Under the pieces are notes generated by a model. It ran no database searches. It saw only the letters and a program-made list of their open reading frames with translations, and was not told the origin of the DNA. The position numbers and the translations under genes are program-made. 31,579 bases of DNA from CAZCFB01 sp964511535 (GTDB taxonomy: Bacteria; Myxococcota_A; Polyangia; GCA-2747355; CAZCFB01), in assembly GCA_964511535.1 (NCBI GenBank), contig CAZEFW010000108.1, positions 1 to 31,579 on the forward strand, in the 5' to 3' direction. Positions 16,982 to 24,936 of the stretch are shown here, piece after piece (position 1 is the first letter of the stretch; each line of letters starts with the position of its first letter).

Positions 16982-17100
16982 TGGATCACGCGGTCCTGAT
17001 CCTCGGCGGGCTCATCGGCGCCGCCGCTGTCCTCGCCATCCTGACCTGGATGAAGGACCACCACGGCACGCTGACGCTGAAGGTGAAGAGCAGCGGCTGA
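16981..17100 (+). CDS. 39-residue single-helix membrane peptide
   Basis: A very short gene starting at the ATG of a TAATG stop/start overlap with the preceding gene. The product begins MDHAVLILGGLIGAAAVLAI, a single hydrophobic helix of about 20 residues, then has a short hydrophilic tail (WMKDHHGTLTLKVKSSG). An N-terminal acidic residue and a basic tail favour an N-out/C-in or surface orientation that I cannot settle. The coupling to an upstream stop and the clean membrane segment argue that it is a real gene. Possible roles are a membrane anchor, a regulator or a membrane-acting effector of the operon. No homologue is recognised. Confidence 0.6.
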   Translation: MDHAVLILGGLIGAAAVLAILTWMKDHHGTLTLKVKSSG

Positions 17101-17119
17101 GGCCCCGCCCGAGCCTCAG
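17097..17119. terminator. Small inverted repeat joining the stops of two convergent genes
   Basis: CTGAGGC (17097-17103) and GCCTCAG (17113-17119) form a 7-bp stem with a 9-nt loop, and the TGA stop codons of the genes ending at 17100 and 17116 both lie in the arms. There is no T-tract, so it is a weak bidirectional terminator candidate. Confidence 0.35.
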
Positions 17120-20100
17120 GAGGTAGCCGGCGCCTCGTCCAGCAGCTCCAGGACGGTCGCCACCCAGGGCCAGTCCTCGGGGGTCAGGTGCGCCAGCTCA
17201 CCGTCGGCAAGGCCCTTGCGCACCGCAGCCACGACGCTGGACGCCCTCGCCCGGGAGGGGGGCAGGTTGACGTCCCTCCAGAGCCGGGCCTCGGCCAACG
17301 CCTCGCCAGCCCGGGCGGCGGCCTCCAACTCTCCGACCTTCACCCCGTACTCGAGCACGCTCGCCGCCGCCTGCGCTCGGTCGTCAGCCGCCACGGCCAG
17401 CTCCATGGCCAGGGTCGCTTTGCGGAAGGCGCCGCTGCGCAGCTGCTCGCTGGCTGCGTCTCGCGAGGTTCCGGCCTCCAGCCAGTCACACGCGCCGAGG
17501 CGGTTGTGGATGCTGCTGAGCTGCGCCTCGCTCCCCATCCGGTTGACCAGTACCAGGTCTCTCTGCAACCAGGTCCGAGCCTCCCCCGGGTCCTCGAGTT
17601 TCCACAGGTTGTAGTTGGCGCGCATACCGTAGTTGATGGCCAGCCCCTCCAGATCGGCGTGACGCTCCTTGAGCTCGCGGCTCCGCTCCATGAGGGAGAG
17701 CACCTCCTGTCTGTCGGCCTCAGGCCCCCACATGATGGCCCCCGCCCATGCTTGCAACAGATACGAAAGCAGCAGGTCCCGCTGGCGCACCAGCGCTCCG
17801 CTCGCCTCCACCATCGCCACCTCATCGTGGAGGCGCTCCAGTCCTCGCACCACCTGCCCTTCTCGACCGAGGTTTCGTCGCGCCAACAGCCGATAGAACC
17901 CGGCCAGGCCTCGCTCCAGGGGGCTGCCCCATCCCGGATCCTCCAGCCAGGTATCCGCGAGGCCCTCGATCTCCTCCCACGCCTCGCAAGGCCGGTCGAG
18001 GGCGCACTTCAGGTAGGCGTACAGCAGCTCATGGCCCGGCGACGGATCCTCCTGCACGAGCTGATGGAGCATCTGGTGGGCGACGATGGCGTCTTCCCCT
18101 CGGCCCCTGCCCCGCAGCGCCTGGGCCTCGAGGAATCGCAGCTCGTCCGCTGCGGCCAGGGCGGCGCCCGGCGCCACCTCGCTCAGGGCTGCCCTGCCCA
18201 GCGCCACCTGATCAAGCGCCTCGCTCCAGCCGCACAGCGCCACAGCCTGCCGCGCGGCCAGCGCGGCGTACTCCAGGCAACGGTCCGCCAGGCGCGGCCC
18301 GGCCATGGCGCAGTGATGCGCCACGCGCGACGGCGGCGCGGCGTGAGCTTGCTCCATCAAGTGGTACGCGATGCGCGCGTGCAGCTCCTTGCGCAGCTCC
18401 GGCCTGGGGCTCTGATATCTCCGCTGCATGCCCTGGATCTGCGCCTCCCGGGTGATCTCGGAGGCGAAATCGAAGTGGTCGTCCCACTGGTCGTCGTCCA
18501 CTACCAGCCCGGTCTCGTCCTCCAGCTGGTGCAGCACGCGGATCACCTCCAGGCGGGACAGATCCAGCCCCTGGGCCACCTCGGAGATGGCGAAGGTGCG
18601 CCCGCACAACGCCGCGCAGGCCAGCAGGTGCTGCTGCTCCTCGGGAAGGCGCGCCATGCGGTGCCACTGCCGCTCCATCATGTCCCCGGGAGCGGCGGCC
18701 AGCAGCGCGGCGCCGGAGAGCGGCGGCGCCCCTGGCGCAGGGCCGACGCGCCCGTCCTCATCCCGCACCAGCAGCCCAGCCTCCACCAGGCTGCGCACGA
18801 AGGAGAGCACGCCGAACGGGTTCCCCTCGCAGTTGTCCGCGAGGTTCCCGGCGAAGTCTTCCGGCAGCGACCGCAGGTCCACCGCCATGTTGGTCAATAG
18901 CTGCGTCACCTGGCCGGGGTCCAACCGCGCGAGATCCACGGTGAGCGTGGACTCCCGGTCCAGGATCCGCGCCACCAACTCCGCGTGCTCGGCAGGCATC
19001 TCGGGCCTGTGGACCAGAACGATCCCGAGCTGCTTTTCAGGCCCCACGCGCAGCCGGCCATCCCTCAGGCTCTCCGCCACCCTGGCCAGGAGTTCCAGGC
19101 TGCTGGTGTCCGCCCACTGCACGTCATCCAGGACCAACAGCACCGGCCCGCGGTCCAGGCGATCCTTCAACTCGACCACGACCTCCCGCACCAACATGTC
19201 CCGGGTCATGCCCTCCCCGGCCGGCGCGCCAGGCAGCATGCCGAATCCCGGCAGCCCGTCCATCAGCTTGCCCACCCCCTCGGCCAGCTGTTGCGCCTGA
19301 GCCATGCGCTCGTGCCGGGTGGAGACCTGGCCGCCGTTGAGCAAGCCGCGCAAGGCCTCGCTGGCCAGGGCGTAGGGCTCCATGGCTGCCCCGCCCCTCC
19401 CGTGGCGCCCCGTCCCGGGATCCTGGCAACAGGCCCTGCCCACGCCGATGGTGGCCGCGCCGTCCGTCGCTGTCATGGCCCTGTGCGTCAGCCGCGCCTC
19501 CAGCTCCTGGACGAAGCGGCTCTTGCCGATGCCCCGGGGGCCCTTCACCACGGCGCAGCGCAGCCCTCCTGCCTCCAGCCAGCGGGCGCACTCGTCGAGG
19601 CTCGCCCCGTCTCGCGGCACGAACGGAGGGTGTCCCAGATCCGCACCATCCACCAGCGCCGGCGTGGCGGATGGCGCATGCATATCCGTGGCGGCGGGCA
19701 GGGCAGCGTCGGCTTGCCTGAAGGAGAGCAGGAACACCGGCAGCGCCAACAGCGCCGCTCCTGCCGACGCCAGCAAGTGCTGCCCCAGACAAAACCCCAC
19801 GGGCAGCAGGCCGAGCAGCCCCAACAACCCCACGGCGGCCGCGGCGCCGGCGCGGGTCACCCCGACGCCGGGGTCCAGCAGCCGGTGGATGCTCCAGGCG
19901 GTGGCCAGGCCCAGCAGCAGCCCGGCGCCGGTGAGGGACGCGGCGATGTGGATCCCCTCGCCCGGCAGGCTCAACACCAGGGGCGCGAACAGCCAGCCGA
20001 GGGCGCCGGCCTGGGCCGCCGGGATGATGGTCCGCATGTCGAGATCCAGGTCCAGCTTGCTGGCCACCTGCCCCAGGAAGCGGACGCTCAGGTAGGCGCA

Positions 20101-21333
20101 CAGGACCACCGGGCCGAGCATCACCACCGCCCCGTGCACCACAGGCCAGAGCATCATGGATGGCCGGGGACCACCTCCGGGGCTCAACGACACCTCGCCC
20201 CAGGCAGGCACGAACGACCCGCTCACTTGCCCTGCGGCGTATCCGAGGGCACCACCCAGCAGATACGCCGCCGCGCCCAGCGCGATGTTCAGGCCGAGCA
20301 GCCGCGCCAGGTTCGCACCGGGCCGGGGGGACTCCGCCCCTGCTTCCCCCGCCGCAAGAGGGCGCCGCAGCCGCGCCCGGGCCAGGCCGCCCAGCACCAC
20401 GACGATCACGGCCACCAGGAGCAGCGCCCCCATCCACGCGGACACGAAGGGCTTGCGGTCCAGGAGTGATGCGCCAATGCCGGCCGCGCGCACCGTGGCC
20501 ACGACCTGCTGCCGGGTTGCATCCCAGATCTGCGCCTTGAGGTCCAGGCGCACCGCCGGCGGGAGGGCCCCGGCCGCGGCAAGCTCGTCAGCCACGTGCA
20601 CGTCCACCACCACCACCCGCTCGCTCCCGGTGAAGCGGGCCAGCGCGGCCAGCGGCGCCTTGTTCAGCCCCTTGCCGGCCAGCAGCCGCGCCCACCCTGC
20701 CCCGGCCGCGCGCTGCCCCTGCTCGTCGGTGAACGCCAGCAGCCGCGGGTGGGCGTCGGCGTGGGCCAACACCTCGTCACGCAGCTCCTGGCACAGCTTC
20801 ATCGCCGCGGCGGGGTCCTTGCCCTGCAGCGCCGGGTGCTGGCAGCGCGCCACCACCCAGTAGCGCCCGGAGCGGAACGGCCCGAGGATCCCCTGGGCCA
20901 GCGGTCCCCACGCGTTGAGCAGGGCCAGCATGATGTGGTCCGGGTCGTATCGCTCCAGCGTCGGATCCTCGCCCAGCAGCCACCACACGGGCTCGAACAC
21001 GTTGCGGAACATGTCGTGGGCGTTCTCCTTCCTGGCGATAATCTGCTGCAGTCCGGCCTTCGCGATGGCGAGGCAAGCAGCGCCTCTCGCTGGCGGCAGG
21101 CTTGCGGCCAGGGCCTTGGCGCGCTTGAGCGACGCCTCTGCCGCGCGGTGCTGCCGGAGGCTGTTGGCTGTGGCTCGGGCCCACAGGTGGTAGGTGCGGG
21201 CCCGCACCAGGTGATACCTCACCTCGGGCGCAGCGCACGCGGCCGGGTCATCCGGCGGGGCCGCGCCGGCCTGGCCGCCCGTGCCACACACCACCAGCAG
21301 GCCCATCACCACCGCACCCAATACTCTGCGCAT
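17116..21333 (-). CDS. Seven-helix membrane receptor fused to AAA/STAND ATPase and TPR-like array
   Basis: A 1405-residue protein with an unusual order of parts: a signal peptide (MRRVLGAVVMGLLVVCGTGG, cleavage near AGA), an extracytoplasmic domain to about residue 300, about seven membrane helices between 303 and 545, a cytoplasmic ATPase with Walker A GPRGIGKS (598-605, K604) and Walker B VLLVLDDVQWAD (D736, D737), and then about 500 residues of helical, TPR-like sequence to the C-terminus. The ATPase resembles AAA_16/STAND modules of MalT/LAL-type regulators, but no HTH output domain follows. An odd helix count places the ATPase in the cytoplasm, consistent with a receptor that senses outside and switches inside. 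It converges with the PHP/STAND operon and follows a GDPD-like gene after 42 nt on the same strand. GGGGGTAG precedes the ATG. Confidence 0.85.
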   Translation of the reverse strand: MRRVLGAVVMGLLVVCGTGGQAGAAPPDDPAACAAPEVRYHLVRARTYHLWARATANSLRQHRAAEASLKRAKALAASLPPARGAACLAIAKAGLQQIIARKENAHDMFRNVFEPVWWLLGEDPTLERYDPDHIMLALLNAWGPLAQGILGPFRSGRYWVVARCQHPALQGKDPAAAMKLCQELRDEVLAHADAHPRLLAFTDEQGQRAAGAGWARLLAGKGLNKAPLAALARFTGSERVVVVDVHVADELAAAGALPPAVRLDLKAQIWDATRQQVVATVRAAGIGASLLDRKPFVSAWMGALLLVAVIVVVLGGLARARLRRPLAAGEAGAESPRPGANLARLLGLNIALGAAAYLLGGALGYAAGQVSGSFVPAWGEVSLSPGGGPRPSMMLWPVVHGAVVMLGPVVLCAYLSVRFLGQVASKLDLDLDMRTIIPAAQAGALGWLFAPLVLSLPGEGIHIAASLTGAGLLLGLATAWSIHRLLDPGVGVTRAGAAAAVGLLGLLGLLPVGFCLGQHLLASAGAALLALPVFLLSFRQADAALPAATDMHAPSATPALVDGADLGHPPFVPRDGASLDECARWLEAGGLRCAVVKGPRGIGKSRFVQELEARLTHRAMTATDGAATIGVGRACCQDPGTGRHGRGGAAMEPYALASEALRGLLNGGQVSTRHERMAQAQQLAEGVGKLMDGLPGFGMLPGAPAGEGMTRDMLVREVVVELKDRLDRGPVLLVLDDVQWADTSSLELLARVAESLRDGRLRVGPEKQLGIVLVHRPEMPAEHAELVARILDRESTLTVDLARLDPGQVTQLLTNMAVDLRSLPEDFAGNLADNCEGNPFGVLSFVRSLVEAGLLVRDEDGRVGPAPGAPPLSGAALLAAAPGDMMERQWHRMARLPEEQQHLLACAALCGRTFAISEVAQGLDLSRLEVIRVLHQLEDETGLVVDDDQWDDHFDFASEITREAQIQGMQRRYQSPRPELRKELHARIAYHLMEQAHAAPPSRVAHHCAMAGPRLADRCLEYAALAARQAVALCGWSEALDQVALGRAALSEVAPGAALAAADELRFLEAQALRGRGRGEDAIVAHQMLHQLVQEDPSPGHELLYAYLKCALDRPCEAWEEIEGLADTWLEDPGWGSPLERGLAGFYRLLARRNLGREGQVVRGLERLHDEVAMVEASGALVRQRDLLLSYLLQAWAGAIMWGPEADRQEVLSLMERSRELKERHADLEGLAINYGMRANYNLWKLEDPGEARTWLQRDLVLVNRMGSEAQLSSIHNRLGACDWLEAGTSRDAASEQLRSGAFRKATLAMELAVAADDRAQAAASVLEYGVKVGELEAAARAGEALAEARLWRDVNLPPSRARASSVVAAVRKGLADGELAHLTPEDWPWVATVLELLDEAPATS

Positions 21334-21375
21334 CTGACTACCCCCGCGTCGTGGGTCTCGTGGTCCGGGACCCCT

Positions 21376-22212
21376 CTACTGGTGAATGCGTCGTTCGGCT
21401 CCCCGGCCCCCGAGCTGACTGGGTTCGGCGAAGCGCGCCTTGTCGAACTTCCGGTAAGCGGCCAGGGCAGGAGACTGGCGCACCTTCTGAAACCGCTGCT
21501 CGTCGGTCACCCCGCCGAAGATCAGCGCCTTGCCCGCCGCGAGCAGGTGCCGGTGCACCCCCTCGATGGTGGCGCCGAATCTGCCGAGCCAGTGGGCCGG
21601 GCTGTTCTTGTAGGTCACGGTGACCGCGTCCACCATGGGAAGCGCCTCGAGCGCCATGGGGACCAGGTTGGGCCACTCGTAGCTGGTGCGCCAGACGCGG
21701 CGCCCGTATACCCCCAGCCGCGAGTGCAGGCTGGTGGGGGTGGCCGGAGAGATGGCCTTGACCCGGGCCAGCATGTCGGGATCAAAGGTGTCCACCCAGT
21801 AGCGGCCATGGGCGTGCCGCTCGAGCAAGTCGAGGGCGCGCTCGAGGCATGGCGTGGCGGGCCCGTGCCCGGTCTTGAGCTCCACGATGAACCGCAGCGG
21901 CGCGAGGTCGTCCACGAGCACCTGCTCCAGGGTGTGCAGACGCCCGGCCTCGACCTCCTCGCGAATCGCTGGCGCGGGGGGCAGCCGGTAGGTGAGCGAG
22001 GGGTGCTTGAAGAACAGCAGCGGGCGCACGCCGTCATTCACCCAGCACAGGTCCCCCTCGGCCACCTCGGTGTACAGGTCGCTGGCGCCGCAGTGGGTCA
22101 CGAGGGCCTCGAGGCTGCTCAGATCGTTGAGGTACCCGTGGTGGACCCGCCCGAACTTCCCGTCGAGGACCTGCCTGATGATGTTGCCCATGGCCGAGCA
22201 TCTTACCAACAT
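21376..22212 (-). CDS. GDPD-like (PI-PLC-like TIM barrel) protein
   Basis: A 278-residue soluble protein without a signal peptide. The part HTLEQVLVDDLAPLRFIVELKTGHG (about residues 92-116) matches the TLEEVL...IELK segment of glycerophosphodiester phosphodiesterases, and GATIEGVHRHLLAAGKALIFGGVTDE fits the last strands of that TIM barrel. The usual N-terminal HRG motif is not visible (VTHCGAS stands near its place), so catalytic activity is uncertain. The start may be the ATG at 22212 or the one at 22191; neither has a good ribosome site. It lies 42 nt upstream of the receptor-ATPase gene and divergent from the cytochrome cluster. Confidence 0.65.
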   Translation of the reverse strand: MLVRCSAMGNIIRQVLDGKFGRVHHGYLNDLSSLEALVTHCGASDLYTEVAEGDLCWVNDGVRPLLFFKHPSLTYRLPPAPAIREEVEAGRLHTLEQVLVDDLAPLRFIVELKTGHGPATPCLERALDLLERHAHGRYWVDTFDPDMLARVKAISPATPTSLHSRLGVYGRRVWRTSYEWPNLVPMALEALPMVDAVTVTYKNSPAHWLGRFGATIEGVHRHLLAAGKALIFGGVTDEQRFQKVRQSPALAAYRKFDKARFAEPSQLGGRGAERRIHQ

Positions 22213-22278
22213 CCGGAGCGCGCCGGCATCCTGTTACGGTCTGCGACCGCTCCACGCCCAGCCTCGAAGATTCCCCGC

Positions 22279-22304
22279 TTGAACCGCTCCCCGCCGCGGT
22301 TCAA
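22279..22304. promoter_or_regulatory. Perfect 9-bp inverted repeat upstream of the cytochrome operon
   Basis: TTGAACCGC (22279-22287) and GCGGTTCAA (22296-22304) are exact inverted copies separated by 8 nt, 13 nt before the ATG at 22318. Position and symmetry fit an operator for a dimeric regulator, or a leader hairpin that affects translation. It lies within the 105-bp divergent intergenic region shared with the GDPD-like gene. Confidence 0.5.
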
Positions 22305-22317
22305 ACTAAATACCAAC

Positions 22318-22719
22318 ATGTCAGACAGAGAATGCGGAGTATCCCCGGCCCGGGGCGCCAGGACGAGGCTCGTGGGGCTCGCCGGCCTCGCCCTGCTGGT
22401 TTGCGGCTGCGGCCTGGGAGACGGTGACGTCGACTCCCTCGGTACCGGCGCCACCCCCGCCGTGGTCACCTATTCCCAGCACATCATGCCGCGCATGGAG
22501 TATTACTGCGTCGCGTGCCACAACCCGGACAGCTCCCTCGGCAACGGGGGGGGGTGGGACTTCAGCAGCTACAAGCTGGTGCGCGCCGCCTTCGCGTCCA
22601 TCACCTCGGCGGCCATCACCCGGCGCACCATGCCCCCCGGCGGCGCGCGCAAGCTCACCGTCGACGACATCGCCTACTTCCGCCGCTGGGAATCCCTCGG
22701 CTTCCCGGAGAAGCCATGA
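22318..22719 (+). CDS. Monoheme c-type cytochrome lipoprotein
   Basis: A 133-residue lipoprotein. A hydrophobic segment (LVGLAGLALLVCGCGLGDGD) ends in a Cys-containing lipobox. The mature part has one CxxCH heme site, CVACH (64-68), and TMPPGG (about 106), a likely distal Met ligand as in class I cytochromes c. The layout (YSQHIMPRMEYYCVACHNPD ... LTVDDIAYFRRWESLGFP) is that of the small cytochrome domains found in surface lipoproteins. The ATG at 22318 was chosen inside a much longer open frame because only it yields the signal peptide. The stop overlaps the ATG of the porin-cytochrome gene (ATGA, 22716-22719). Confidence 0.88.
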   Translation: MSDRECGVSPARGARTRLVGLAGLALLVCGCGLGDGDVDSLGTGATPAVVTYSQHIMPRMEYYCVACHNPDSSLGNGGGWDFSSYKLVRAAFASITSAAITRRTMPPGGARKLTVDDIAYFRRWESLGFPEKP

Positions 22720-24203
22720 CGCCCCGGTGGACAAATCGACGGCTGCTGGTGGCGCTTGCCACCGCGGCGGCCCTGGCCGCTGGCCTCTGCTGGCCGCTGT
22801 TGGTCGCCCCCCCCGCCGGCGCGACACCGCTCTACACCTCCCGGTCGGGCAGGGCCTGCGACAACTGCCACACCGACCCGAGCAAGTGGAAGAACCCGAA
22901 GCTCGCCTGGCGAAAATGCACGCTATCGTGCGGCACCTGCCACCTGAGCCCCACCGGCGGCGGCCTGCGCACCACCCCGGGGCGATTCTACGGGCAGGCG
23001 ACCCTGCCGATGATGTACGCCAGCCACCGCCCATACAAGGACTGGACCCGCCACGTGCACCGGGTCCTGGACCAACCGGGCGACCGCAAGAACCGCGTGC
23101 CCGAGCCTGCCGCCGGCCGCGTGCCTGGCCAGGCGCCGCGCATGGCGCTGGATCAGGGGCGCTACGCGGGCCTCAACGCCGATCCGGTGCTCTACGGCGG
23201 CGTGGACCTGCGCCTGGGCCTCTGGTTCCCGGTGCTTGGCAAGACCAGCGCGCTGCTGTTCCCCATGCAGCTCGACCTGCACCTGGCGCTCCACCCGTAC
23301 CACCATGTCACCCTGCTCGGCACCTTCGGCGTGCTCGGCAAGTCCCAGGGCGCCATGGCGACCTACGGCCTCGGCTGCCGCCCCGAGGACGCCGACGCCG
23401 GCTGCCACAGCCGCGCCCGCGACACCTTCTTCATGGCCAAGGATTTCTACGCCCTGGTGCACCAGCTGCCGATGAACGCTTACCTGAGGGCGGGGCGGTT
23501 CGTGCCCCCCTTCGGGCTCCAGTTCGACGACCACACCCTGTCCACGCGCCGGCTGTTCGAGCTGGACGGGGGCCTGCTGCACGCGCGGGTGACCGGCGTG
23601 GAGGTGGGCCTGAGCCCCAACTACCCCTACGCCCATCTGGCCGTATTCCGGCCGAACCAGCAGGACCGCTTCACCGACGGTGACGCCGCCTCGTCGCTGT
23701 CACCCGACGAGCTCCCGCCCGTGCTCGGCGTGGACGGCTGGGGCGCGGCGCTGTCGGCGGGCTGGCGCGACCTCGGCTTCCAGGCCGGGGTGAGCGGCAT
23801 GATCCGCCGCCGGGACATGCACACCGGCGGGGACAACGAGAGCCTGGCGGTCTCCTTCGGGTTCAACCCCTGGTACTACCTCGACTGGCTGCCCCTGACC
23901 TACCTGGGCGAGGTGGCCGCGGGCACGCGACAGCGGCCGGGCGGGGAGAAGACCTGGCAGGTGGCCATGGTCCACGAGGTGGCGTACCTCGCCTTCAACG
24001 GCCTGAACGTGCGCCTGCGCTGGGACCACGGCGACCGGGACACCGAGATCGCGGGCGACCACTACGACCGGTTCACCTTCGGCTACGACCTTTACCTGCT
24101 GCCCGGCCTCGGGCTCTCCGGCATGCTCCGGGTGCAGCTCAACGGCGGCGATGGGGCCGAGACCACGGGAGACTACTTCATGTACCTGCGAGGGTGGTAC
24201 TGA
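22716..24203 (+). CDS. Fused di-heme cytochrome/outer-membrane beta-barrel protein
   Basis: A 495-residue exported protein. A Sec signal peptide ends near PPAGA, followed by LYTSRSGRACDNCH with a first heme site (CDNCH, 48-52) and a second 24 residues later (CGTCH, 72-76), then SPTGGGLR and GRFYGQ. The remaining roughly 400 residues have no hydrophobic helices and show the alternating aromatic/Gly strand pattern of a porin, ending in the aromatic residues YFMYLRGWY, which fits a C-terminal barrel strand. A heme head fused to a porin recalls Cyc2 of iron oxidisers, but Cyc2 has a single heme. Electron transfer across the outer membrane is the natural inference. It is coupled to the monoheme lipoprotein upstream (ATGA) and to the di-heme lipoprotein downstream (TGATG, 24201-24205). 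Confidence 0.85.
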   Translation: MTPRWTNRRLLVALATAAALAAGLCWPLLVAPPAGATPLYTSRSGRACDNCHTDPSKWKNPKLAWRKCTLSCGTCHLSPTGGGLRTTPGRFYGQATLPMMYASHRPYKDWTRHVHRVLDQPGDRKNRVPEPAAGRVPGQAPRMALDQGRYAGLNADPVLYGGVDLRLGLWFPVLGKTSALLFPMQLDLHLALHPYHHVTLLGTFGVLGKSQGAMATYGLGCRPEDADAGCHSRARDTFFMAKDFYALVHQLPMNAYLRAGRFVPPFGLQFDDHTLSTRRLFELDGGLLHARVTGVEVGLSPNYPYAHLAVFRPNQQDRFTDGDAASSLSPDELPPVLGVDGWGAALSAGWRDLGFQAGVSGMIRRRDMHTGGDNESLAVSFGFNPWYYLDWLPLTYLGEVAAGTRQRPGGEKTWQVAMVHEVAYLAFNGLNVRLRWDHGDRDTEIAGDHYDRFTFGYDLYLLPGLGLSGMLRVQLNGGDGAETTGDYFMYLRGWY

Positions 24204-24817
24204 TGCGGCGCGCCCAGATGACTAGGGGTCTCGCCGCGCTGGCCCTGGGCCCCCTGCTGCTGGCCCTGGCGTGCGCCGAGGAGCAGGCCAACATCGTGGT
24301 GGATAACACCTGCAACGAGAGCGTGCGCTGGGCCGGGCTGGAGGGTGACCAGCGAGGCCTGACCGACGAGCAGCTGCGCGCCATGCCGACCCATCGCGGC
24401 GCCACCGAGATGCACCCGGGTCGGGACTGCATGGCTTGCCACAAGGCGCTGGGCGGACCGTCGGACTTCGTGATCGCTGGCACGGTGTTCACAAAACGCG
24501 ACGAGCCGGGGGACTGCTCCGGGGTGCACGGCGCCACGGTGATCATCAAGGACGCCGCGGGGACCGAGTTCCGGCTCAAGAGCAACCCGATGGGCAACTT
24601 CCACATGCACGGGGGCGGACACGGACACGGCCCGGAGCTCAAGACGCCGTTCACGGTCAAGCTGCTGCACGACGGCAAGGAGCGGCAGATGTACACCCCC
24701 CAGACCAACGGCTCGTGCAACAGCTGCCACACCGCCCAGGGCACCGCCCCGGCGGGTCAGGGCAAACCGCCAGGGCGGATCTGCGTGGACCCCAAGGATC
24801 CCCTCTGCACGCCTTGA
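24203..24817 (+). CDS. Di-heme lipoprotein with a carboxypeptidase-regulatory-like domain
   Basis: A 204-residue lipoprotein: MRRAQMTRGLAALALGPLLL followed by lipobox LALAC (Cys24). Two CxxCH sites are present, CMACH (76-80) and CNSCH (172-176). Between them GTVFTKRDEPGDCSGVHGATVIIKDAAG...NPMGNFHM is the beta-sandwich of carboxypeptidase-regulatory-like domains, and a His-rich run (MHGGGHGHG) could bind metal. The ATG at 24203 overlaps the upstream stop by one base and has GAGGGTGG before it; a GTG at 24194 is also in frame. It is probably the surface or periplasmic partner of the porin-cytochrome. The last codons read PLCTP, and no hairpin follows. Confidence 0.87.
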   Translation: MRRAQMTRGLAALALGPLLLALACAEEQANIVVDNTCNESVRWAGLEGDQRGLTDEQLRAMPTHRGATEMHPGRDCMACHKALGGPSDFVIAGTVFTKRDEPGDCSGVHGATVIIKDAAGTEFRLKSNPMGNFHMHGGGHGHGPELKTPFTVKLLHDGKERQMYTPQTNGSCNSCHTAQGTAPAGQGKPPGRICVDPKDPLCTP

Positions 24818-24936
24818 TCTGGGTCAACCCCTCCGCCGCTGAATTTCCGGGACACTCCGCCAAATCCGACTACATTTAAGGAATTAAGCAGACCCATTTT
24901 CTGGTTTTCGGTATTTAACCGACAAAGGAGACTGTC

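Noticed and set aside
17188..20469. Long plus-strand open frames (17188-18900, 18985-20469)
   Set aside because: Antisense to the receptor-ATPase gene, whose Walker motifs and membrane helices show the true strand.
20596..22317. Upstream part of the long plus-strand frame ending at 22719
   Set aside because: It is antisense to the receptor-ATPase and GDPD-like genes; the real gene starts at 22318, where a lipoprotein signal begins.
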